Below, in pieces: positions 6,259-11,559 of a stretch of DNA of 11,559 bases; within the stretch, counting starts at the first letter, position 1, and every line of letters begins with the position of its first letter. The notes under the pieces were generated by a model. The model saw nothing but the letters and a program-made list of their open reading frames with translations, did no database searches and was not told the origin of the DNA. The stretch is from contig CAADUS010000024.1 of the NCBI GenBank assembly GCA_900752275.1, positions 1 to 11,559 on the forward strand, in the 5' to 3' direction. The DNA comes from an uncultured Collinsella sp. Its GTDB lineage: Bacteria; Actinomycetota; Coriobacteriia; Coriobacteriales; Coriobacteriaceae. The position numbers and the translations under genes were made by a program.

Positions 6259-6264
6259 TAAAAT
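6259..6264 (+). promoter_or_regulatory. Candidate -10 box for the two-component system
   Basis: TAAAAT, 39 bases before the ATG at 6304. The -35 region is occupied by the 6221-6238 palindrome rather than a consensus hexamer, which would fit activator or repressor control. Confidence 0.4.
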
Positions 6265-6303
6265 GAGCTTGTTCTTAGCTAATTGAGACAGGGGGGCCGT
6301 GTT

Positions 6304-7026
6304 ATGGCTTCAGATGCAAAAAAGATTCTGCTGGTCGAGGATGAGAAGGCAATCCGTGACGCTGTCGCTGCCTATCTCGAGCGCGAGGGCTATTGGGTTG
6401 TGGGCGTGGGCGACGGCCAGTCCGCTATCGAGGAGTTCGAGAAGCATCAGTTCGACCTGGTCGTGCTCGACCTCATGCTCCCTAAGATTCCCGGCGAGCG
6501 CGTTTGCCGCACCATTCGCGACACCTCGGATGTCCCCATCATTATGCTGACGGCCAAGGGCGAGATCGAGGACCGTATTATCGGCCTCGAGCTCGGTGCC
6601 GACGACTACCTGATCAAGCCGTTCTCGCCGCGCGAGCTTGTCGCGCGCGTGCGCGCCTTGTTCCGCCGTGCCCACCAGGCCGATGAGCCGGCCGTCGAGG
6701 TGCTCGACTTTGGCGATCTGGTCATTGACATCTCGGGCCACAAGATTTTGGTCGAGGGCAAGGAAGTCGACCTGACGGCCTCCGAGTTCAAGCTGCTCAC
6801 CACGCTTGCCCGTCACCCCGGCCGCGTCTACAACCGCATGGAGCTGGTCGAGAAGGTGCTCGGCTACGACTTTGAGGGTTACGAGCGCACCATCGACAGC
6901 CACGTGAAGAACCTTCGCGCCAAGCTGGGCGACGACCCCAAGAAGCCCAAGTGGCTCTACACCGTCCACGGTGTCGGCTACCGCTTCGAGGCTCCGACCA
7001 AGACCGATAAGTCGGACGAGAAATAA
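6304..7026 (+). CDS. OmpR-family response regulator
   Basis: 240 residues, cytoplasmic. The receiver domain (about 6-120) has the acidic pair E12-D13, the phospho-acceptor D56 in VVLDLMLP, the switch threonine T83 in IMLTAK and the invariant lysine K105 in IKPF. A winged-helix DNA-binding domain follows (about 138-233), with LTASEFKLLTTLARHPG, the recognition-helix region YERTIDSHVKNLRAKLG and the wing YTVHGVGYRF typical of the OmpR/PhoB class. ATG 6304 is chosen because AGGGGGG at 6290-6296 precedes it by 7 bases; a TTG at 6283 in frame lacks a binding site. It should be phosphorylated by the histidine kinase encoded 12 bases downstream. Its targets are unknown, and autoregulation through the upstream palindrome is only a possibility. 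Confidence 0.95.
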   Translation: MASDAKKILLVEDEKAIRDAVAAYLEREGYWVVGVGDGQSAIEEFEKHQFDLVVLDLMLPKIPGERVCRTIRDTSDVPIIMLTAKGEIEDRIIGLELGADDYLIKPFSPRELVARVRALFRRAHQADEPAVEVLDFGDLVIDISGHKILVEGKEVDLTASEFKLLTTLARHPGRVYNRMELVEKVLGYDFEGYERTIDSHVKNLRAKLGDDPKKPKWLYTVHGVGYRFEAPTKTDKSDEK

Positions 7027-7038
7027 GGGAAATCACAT

Positions 7039-8604
7039 ATGACACCTGCGCGCTTTGAAATCGGGCAAAAGCATAAGCAGGAGAACGAGGCGGGTTCCAA
7101 GGCTAGTTGGAACACGCCTCGTTCCGATTCACGGCCGACGATGAGCTATCCCTCGCGCATGGCCCTGGCTTTTGCCCTGACATCGCTCATGACGGTATTG
7201 GTGTTGGTGGGCGTAGTCTCCGTTGTATGGGGCACGGTTTTTACGGATTACACGCGCTCCAATATTGTCGAAATCGCCAATTCCGCTGCCGAAAAGTTGG
7301 CAACGTCATATGAGGAAAACGGTTCTTGGACCGCGGGGGAGCTGCGTACGGTCGCGACATCGAGCTTGGTGTCCGACGATCTTGGTATGCAGGTCGTCAA
7401 TAAAAAGGGTGTCATCGTCTACGACGACTCGTGGCCCTCGGCAAGCGCTACTGCCGATGTACGCGAAAATCAGGCGACGACCGACGATGCGAGCGGAAAG
7501 AGGGCATCGCACAGCCCAGTCTCGTCTGCTCCCACCGATTCCAATAGTGTTGCCAACGTTGAGATCGTGACGTCCTCCGGCGAGCACGTGGGTCAGGTCA
7601 AATTGTGGGCGGTTGGCTCCGATGCCCTGCTCACCAGGGCAGACTCGGCATTCAGAGAGAAGACCTTTAACGCCATGGCCCTTGCCGCGGTTGTGGCCGT
7701 CTGCATCTCGGTCGTTATCGGAGCGCTTGTGTCGCGCATGCTTACCAAGCCGATTCATCGAATTACGAGCACGGCCAAGCAAATTCGCGACGGCGATCTG
7801 TCCGCTCGTACGGGCTTGCGCGGCGATGATGAGATCGATCAGCTGGGCGAGACCTTCGACGAGATGGCCACCTCACTCGAAAAGGATATGAAGCACGAGA
7901 AGCGCCTGACCTCTGATGTTGCCCACGAGCTGCGCACGCCGCTCATGGCCATGCTTGCGACGGTCGAGGCCATGCAAGACGGTGTGTATCCCATCGACGA
8001 CGAACACCTGGAGACAGTCGCATCCGAGACGCGCCGCCTGGCACGTCTGGTGCAGCAGATGCTCGACCTATCGCGCATGGAAAACAGCACGGCGCCGCTC
8101 AACCTTGAGCCGGTGGACATGGTTCCCTTTGTGCGATCTATCGTCAACGCTCAGGAGCGCCTGTTTGTTGACCGCGATCTGCGCTTGCGCTTTGCTGACG
8201 AGACCCAAGGTCACGACGATGTCGTCGAGGCCGATCCCGACATGATCACGCAGTGCGTCATCAACCTCATGAGCAACGCCATGCGCTACACCCCCGAGGG
8301 CGGTTGGGTCGTGGTGTCGGTGCTCAGTGACCGCAAGCACGTCAGCATTGCCGTTTCTGATACCGGCATCGGTATTGCCAAGGACGATCTGTCGCGTATC
8401 TTCGGACGATTTTGGCGCGCCGATGCCAGCCGCGCCCGCGAAGCCGGCGGCCTGGGCGTTGGCCTCGCCGTGACCAAGCAGATCGTCGAGCGTCACCATG
8501 GCTACATATCCGTGGAGTCGGAGCTTGGAAAGGGTACGACTTTTACGATTCATCTGCCCCGCGAGCACACGGCGGACGCGGCATCTACTACAATGGAGCA
8601 CTAG
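7039..8604 (+). CDS. HAMP-domain sensor histidine kinase
   Basis: 521 residues. A polar N-terminal tail (1-40), a transmembrane helix (about 41-68), an extracytoplasmic sensor (about 69-212) with a Ser/Thr/Asp-rich stretch near 133-172, a second helix (about 213-235), a HAMP domain (about 236-285), the dimerisation and phosphotransfer domain with H296 in DVAHELRTPL, and the ATPase domain with the N box NLMSNAMRY (from N409), the G1 box DTGIGI (from D441) and the G2 box GGLGVGLAV (470-478). All catalytic motifs are intact. ATG 7039 has AAGGGA at 7025-7030, eight bases upstream. In-frame ATGs at 7141 and 7159 would remove the odd 34-40 residue tail but lack binding sites. The tail's coding DNA forms a long hairpin (7083-7124). 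It forms an operon with the response regulator. The ligand is unknown. Confidence 0.94.
   Translation: MTPARFEIGQKHKQENEAGSKASWNTPRSDSRPTMSYPSRMALAFALTSLMTVLVLVGVVSVVWGTVFTDYTRSNIVEIANSAAEKLATSYEENGSWTAGELRTVATSSLVSDDLGMQVVNKKGVIVYDDSWPSASATADVRENQATTDDASGKRASHSPVSSAPTDSNSVANVEIVTSSGEHVGQVKLWAVGSDALLTRADSAFREKTFNAMALAAVVAVCISVVIGALVSRMLTKPIHRITSTAKQIRDGDLSARTGLRGDDEIDQLGETFDEMATSLEKDMKHEKRLTSDVAHELRTPLMAMLATVEAMQDGVYPIDDEHLETVASETRRLARLVQQMLDLSRMENSTAPLNLEPVDMVPFVRSIVNAQERLFVDRDLRLRFADETQGHDDVVEADPDMITQCVINLMSNAMRYTPEGGWVVVSVLSDRKHVSIAVSDTGIGIAKDDLSRIFGRFWRADASRAREAGGLGVGLAVTKQIVERHHGYISVESELGKGTTFTIHLPREHTADAASTTMEH
7083..7124 (+). repeat. Long near-perfect hairpin inside the kinase 5' coding region
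   Basis: GAACGAGGCG (7083-7092) pairs with CGCCTCGTTC (7115-7124), and GTTCCAA (7094-7100) with TTGGAAC (7107-7113). One G/A mismatch separates the two stems and the loop is GGCTAG. That gives 17 paired bases in a 42-base span, covering codons 15-29 of the kinase. No T-run follows it, so it should not terminate transcription; it could slow translation or stabilise or process the mRNA. Confidence 0.8.
8589..8594 (+). promoter_or_regulatory. Candidate -10 box for purC
   Basis: TACAAT followed by GG, inside the last codons of the kinase gene and 119 bases before the purC start. The same TACAATGG occurs before purB (395-402). There is no clear -35. The site is weakly supported, and purC may also be read from the kinase transcript. 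Confidence 0.25.
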
Positions 8605-8625
8605 CTTTTCGCTATTCGGTGAAGG

Positions 8626-8682
8626 AGGGGCCGCGTCCCTGCCGCTCCGAGTTCGCGAAAACATGCGGGAAAGAACCCGCAT
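8626..8682 (+). other. purC leader with two small hairpins
   Basis: AGGGGC (8626-8631) pairs with GTCCCT (8635-8640) around CGC, with one wobble. ATGCGGG (8663-8669) pairs perfectly with CCCGCAT (8676-8682) around AAAGAA. The second is followed only by TTCTGT, too weak a T-run for a confident terminator. The leader does not match a purine riboswitch by eye. Confidence 0.35.
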
Positions 8683-8713
8683 TTCTGTCGTATTTAGGTA
8701 AGGAGTGACTCAC

Positions 8714-9601
8714 GTGACAACGATGGAGCGTCGTCCGGATTCCCGTGGCAAGGTTCGTGATATCTACGATGCCGGCGAAAACCTGTTGATGGTCGCCACC
8801 GATCGCATTTCTGCGTTCGACTTTATTCTTCCCGACGAGATTCCTTTTAAGGGAGAGGTGCTCAACCGCATCTCGGCATTCTGGTTCGATAAGTTTGCCG
8901 ACATCGTTCCCAACCACCTCGTCTCCATCGACCCGGCGGATTTCCCCGAGGAGTTTGCCGAGTATCGTGACTACCTCGCAGGCCGCGCCATGCTGGTCAA
9001 GAAGGCCCAGACGATTCCTATCGAGTGCATCGTCCGCGGTTATCTGACCGGTTCGGGCAAGAAGACCTATGACGAGAACGGTACCGTCTGCGGCATTCAG
9101 CTGCCCGAGGGTCTGACCGAGGCCTCCAAGCTTCCCGAGCCGCTGTTCACGCCGTCCACGAAGGCCGAGATCGGCGACCACGACGAGAACATTTCGTTCG
9201 AGCGTTGCTGCGAGATCGTGGGTGAGGATATCGCCACGCAAATTCGCGACCTGTCCCTCAAGATTTACAAGGCCGCTGCCGAGTATGCCGCGACTCGAGG
9301 CATCATCATCGCCGACACCAAGTTCGAGTTCGGTGTCATCGATGGCAAGGTTACGCTGATCGACGAGTGCCTAACGCCCGACTCCAGCCGTTTCTGGCCC
9401 GCCGCCAGCTACGAGGAGGGCAAGATTCAGCCTAGCTACGACAAACAATTCGTCCGCAATTGGCTCAAAGCCAACTGGGATATGACGGGGGAGACCCCGC
9501 ACCTGCCCGCCGAGGTCATCGATGGCACGTCCGAGCGCTATCGCGAAGCCTTCCAAATCATCACGGGCTCCCAGTTCACAAGCATGAAGGAGAACGCGTA
9601 A
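8714..9601 (+). CDS. purC: Phosphoribosylaminoimidazole-succinocarboxamide synthase
   Basis: PurC (SAICAR synthetase), 295 residues, cytoplasmic. It joins aspartate to CAIR with ATP to give SAICAR, the substrate of PurB encoded near the window start. Family motifs are complete: RGKVRDIY (11-18) in the nucleotide-binding region, DRISAFD (30-36), the signature PIECIVRGYLTGSG (102-115) and LIDECLTPDSSRFW (215-228). The length and spacing fit the longer, single-domain form related to yeast Ade1. GTG 8714 is chosen because AAGGAG at 8700-8705 lies 8 bases upstream. A GTG at 8705 overlaps that site, and an ATG at 8723 is 17 bases from it. The stop codon is directly followed by the GTG of the next gene. 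Confidence 0.97.
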   Translation: MTTMERRPDSRGKVRDIYDAGENLLMVATDRISAFDFILPDEIPFKGEVLNRISAFWFDKFADIVPNHLVSIDPADFPEEFAEYRDYLAGRAMLVKKAQTIPIECIVRGYLTGSGKKTYDENGTVCGIQLPEGLTEASKLPEPLFTPSTKAEIGDHDENISFERCCEIVGEDIATQIRDLSLKIYKAAAEYAATRGIIIADTKFEFGVIDGKVTLIDECLTPDSSRFWPAASYEEGKIQPSYDKQFVRNWLKANWDMTGETPHLPAEVIDGTSERYREAFQIITGSQFTSMKENA

Positions 9602-10177
9602 GTGAGTACCCGCAGCGCCACGAACAAGCGCACGCAATCCCGCGAGGTTACCGGGGTTGCGCGCAAGTCCGCCGCATCCGCTAAGCCCGCCCGTCAGGCA
9701 GCGAGCTCTGTTCACGTCGTGCCGGCATCATCCAAGGCACGCCGCAAAGAGCTCGAGAAGGGCGAAAACCTGGAAGGCCTTTCCAAGGAGGAAAAACGCG
9801 CCCGCAAGGCCAAGCAGCGCGCCCGCGAGGATCGCATCTACACGGTGTCGAATATCCTTCTCAAGCAGGATGAGGACTACACCAAGCGTCGCCGTATTTG
9901 GTGGGCTGTGCTCGCTATCGGCATGGTGCTCGTCGTGGCAATTTGGGCTTCGCTGTACTTCATTCCCGGCGGCACGGTGTCCAGTCCCGTCCAGATGGTC
10001 GGCATCGTTTTGTCCTATGTCATCATTCTGGGTGACTTTATCTACGACTTCGCTCGTATTCGTCCCCTGCGCAACATGTACCGCGCGCAGGCCGAGGGCA
10101 TGTCCGAGAACAAGCTCAACGCTCTTATCGAGCGCGTAGCTGCCGAGGAGGACAAGAAGGACTCCAAGAAGAAGTAG
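9602..10177 (+). CDS. Small two-helix membrane protein, Lys/Arg-rich N-terminus
   Basis: 191 residues. A basic, low-complexity N-terminal region (1-98, rich in Lys, Arg, Ala, with KARRKELEKG and KEEKRARKAKQRARE) precedes two hydrophobic segments (about 99-121 and 129-149) and a charged C-terminal tail ending in poly-Lys. The positive residues on both sides suggest a hairpin in the membrane with both ends in the cytoplasm. The layout recalls the actinobacterial DUF3043 proteins, but this is a resemblance in topology only; no family is claimed. The GTG start follows the purC stop with no gap, and AAGGAG inside the end of purC (9587-9592) lies 9 bases upstream, so it is translated with purC. Function unknown. 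Confidence 0.85.
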   Translation: MSTRSATNKRTQSREVTGVARKSAASAKPARQAASSVHVVPASSKARRKELEKGENLEGLSKEEKRARKAKQRAREDRIYTVSNILLKQDEDYTKRRRIWWAVLAIGMVLVVAIWASLYFIPGGTVSSPVQMVGIVLSYVIILGDFIYDFARIRPLRNMYRAQAEGMSENKLNALIERVAAEEDKKDSKKK

Positions 10178-10207
10178 CGTTTGCATTCATACTTATCGCT
10201 AAGATAT

Positions 10208-10238
10208 AAGGCGCGTCGTTTTTGCGGCGCGCCTTTTT
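10208..10238 (+). terminator. Intrinsic terminator after the purC operon
   Basis: AAGGCGCG (10208-10215) pairs perfectly with CGCGCCTT (10228-10235), and the T-run covers 10234-10238. It lies 30 bases after the membrane-protein stop and 28 bases before the aminopeptidase start. Confidence 0.85.
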
Positions 10239-10266
10239 ACTGTTCTATAGATAGATGGAGTGGCAC

Positions 10267-11547
10267 ATGATTCGAGCTGCCCTGACGGTCGAAGAGGCTC
10301 TGGAGGGCATGAAGGCCCTGGAGCCCAAGATTAAAAACTACGCGCGCCTGGTCGTCTGCAAGGGCGTAAACGTCAAACCCGGCCAGGAGGTTGTCGTTCA
10401 GTCTCCGGTCGAGTGCGCGCCTTTTGCCCGCGTGGTGGTTGCGGAGGCTTATGCCGCCGGCGCTGGCCACGTGACGGTCATTTGGGCCGATGATGCCGTG
10501 ACGAGGCTCACGTACGAGCATGTCGAGAAAAGCTATTTTGAGCAGACGCCCGAGTGGAAGCGCCTGCAGCTGGATTCCCTGGCCCAGGACGGTGCCTGCT
10601 TTATCTTTATCGAGGGTGCGGACCCTGCCGCCCTTAAGGGCATCGATCCCGCCAAGCCCGCCGCGGCTTCCAAGGCAAGGAACACGCAGTGCAAGGTCTT
10701 CCGCCGTGGACTTGATTACAACATCAATCCGTGGTGCATCGCCGGCGCTCCGGTCGTGGCTTGGGCACACGAGGTGTTCCCGGGAGACGCCGACGAGGTT
10801 GCAATCTATAAGCTGTGGAATGCGATTCTGCACACCGCTCGTGCCGATGGCCAGGACCCGGAGAGCGACTGGGAGCTTCATGACGCGGCATTCGAAAAGA
10901 ACCTGCGTTTCCTGAACGACAATCGTTTTGGCCGCCTACATTACACCGCGGCAAATGGAACCGATCTGACGATTGGCATGACGAAGGGTCACGAGTGGGC
11001 CGGCGGCAAGGGTAAGACGCCCGATGGACACCCCTTCTTCCCCAACATCCCCACCGAGGAGGTCTTCACCTCGCCTGATCGTATGCGTGCCGACGGTATC
11101 GTGTATTCGGCTATGCCGCTCATTCACCACGGTAACAAGGTTGACGATTTTTGGATTAAGTTCAAGGCCGGCCGCGTAGTGGACTACGATGCCCGTGTGG
11201 GCAAGGCGACGCTTGCGAGCATTATTGACACCGATGAAGGTGCCGCTCATCTGGGCGAGGTCGCGCTCATTTCCAAGAACACTCCGATCCGCGAAAGCGG
11301 CGTTCTGTTCTATGACACGCTCTATGACGAGAACGCTAGCTGCCATCTCGCGCTAGGTGTCGGTTTCCCCGAATGCATCGAGGGTGGGTACGACATGTCC
11401 AAGGAGGAGCTCCTGGAGCATGGCGTTAACGTCTCGAGCACGCATGTCGACTTTATGATTGGCACGGACGACATCGATATTACGGGCATTACGCCTGATG
11501 GACGTGAAGTTGTGATTTTCCAGAACGGCCAATGGAGTTGGGAATAG
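10267..11547 (+). CDS. M29-family aminopeptidase
   Basis: 426 residues, cytoplasmic, no signal peptide. A leucyl/thermophilic-type metallo-aminopeptidase (AmpS/AmpT/PepS family) that removes N-terminal residues from peptides using a two-metal centre. Conserved stretches are clear: NIPTEEVFTSPD (E265 the likely ligand), HLGEVALI (E331), LFYDTLYDENASCHLALG (H360) and THVDFMIG (H393 and D395), which supply the expected metal ligands. The N-terminal region with GVNVKPGQEVVV is also typical. Length is normal and the C-terminus is complete. ATG 10267 is preferred over ATG 10255 because GGAG at 10257-10260 sits 6 bases upstream of it, while nothing precedes 10255; the four extra residues matter little. 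A terminator separates it from the purC operon. No convincing promoter is seen in the short gap. Confidence 0.94.
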   Translation: MIRAALTVEEALEGMKALEPKIKNYARLVVCKGVNVKPGQEVVVQSPVECAPFARVVVAEAYAAGAGHVTVIWADDAVTRLTYEHVEKSYFEQTPEWKRLQLDSLAQDGACFIFIEGADPAALKGIDPAKPAAASKARNTQCKVFRRGLDYNINPWCIAGAPVVAWAHEVFPGDADEVAIYKLWNAILHTARADGQDPESDWELHDAAFEKNLRFLNDNRFGRLHYTAANGTDLTIGMTKGHEWAGGKGKTPDGHPFFPNIPTEEVFTSPDRMRADGIVYSAMPLIHHGNKVDDFWIKFKAGRVVDYDARVGKATLASIIDTDEGAAHLGEVALISKNTPIRESGVLFYDTLYDENASCHLALGVGFPECIEGGYDMSKEELLEHGVNVSSTHVDFMIGTDDIDITGITPDGREVVIFQNGQWSWE

Positions 11548-11559
11548 TCCCAGACCGTG

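Noticed and set aside
6151..6303. Known riboswitch (cyclic di-GMP, cobalamin, purine) before the response regulator
   Set aside because: The conserved core sequences of these families are not visible. Only generic stems are seen.
8663..8684. Intrinsic terminator between the kinase and purC
   Set aside because: The 7-bp stem is real, but it is followed by TTCTGT rather than a T-run. Termination cannot be claimed, so it is listed only as leader structure.

Overview
The window looks like chromosomal DNA from a high-GC, Gram-positive-type anaerobe of the Coriobacteriia, most likely Collinsella. This rests on overall codon use, the protein sequences (PurC, a TIGR03905-like TSCPD protein, a Tat lipoprotein) and recollection of the group, not on a database search. 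All supported genes are on the + strand.

Layout. Bases 1-19 are the 3' end of a tRNA, probably tRNA-Gly, followed by a strong intrinsic terminator. Bases 63-394 hold no convincing gene. They are a palindrome-rich repeat region with two perfect 39-bp direct repeats, several short hairpins, a second exact copy of the tRNA 3' tail and a third, degenerate tail. Then come purB (adenylosuccinate lyase) and its terminator. Next is an overlapping gene pair: a membrane-anchored family-3 solute-binding protein and a membrane diguanylate cyclase (sensor-PAS-GGDEF). A second overlapping pair follows: a small four-cysteine TSCPD protein and a Tat-exported lipoprotein of unknown function. An OmpR-type response regulator and its HAMP histidine kinase come next, then purC (SAICAR synthetase) abutting a small two-helix membrane protein, a terminator, and an M29-family aminopeptidase that ends 12 bases before the window does.

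How the genes fit together. purB and purC encode enzymes of de novo purine synthesis: PurC makes SAICAR and PurB cleaves it to AICAR. They are separated here by sensory genes. The binding protein/cyclase pair reads as a two-polypeptide ligand sensor controlling cyclic di-GMP (inference). The response regulator and kinase form a standard two-component system whose signal cannot be read from sequence.

Most of the window is ordinary housekeeping and signalling DNA. The parts most worth a second look are the tRNA-tail repeat region (1-341), the split binding-protein/cyclase pair, and a long near-perfect hairpin inside the 5' coding region of the histidine kinase (7083-7124).
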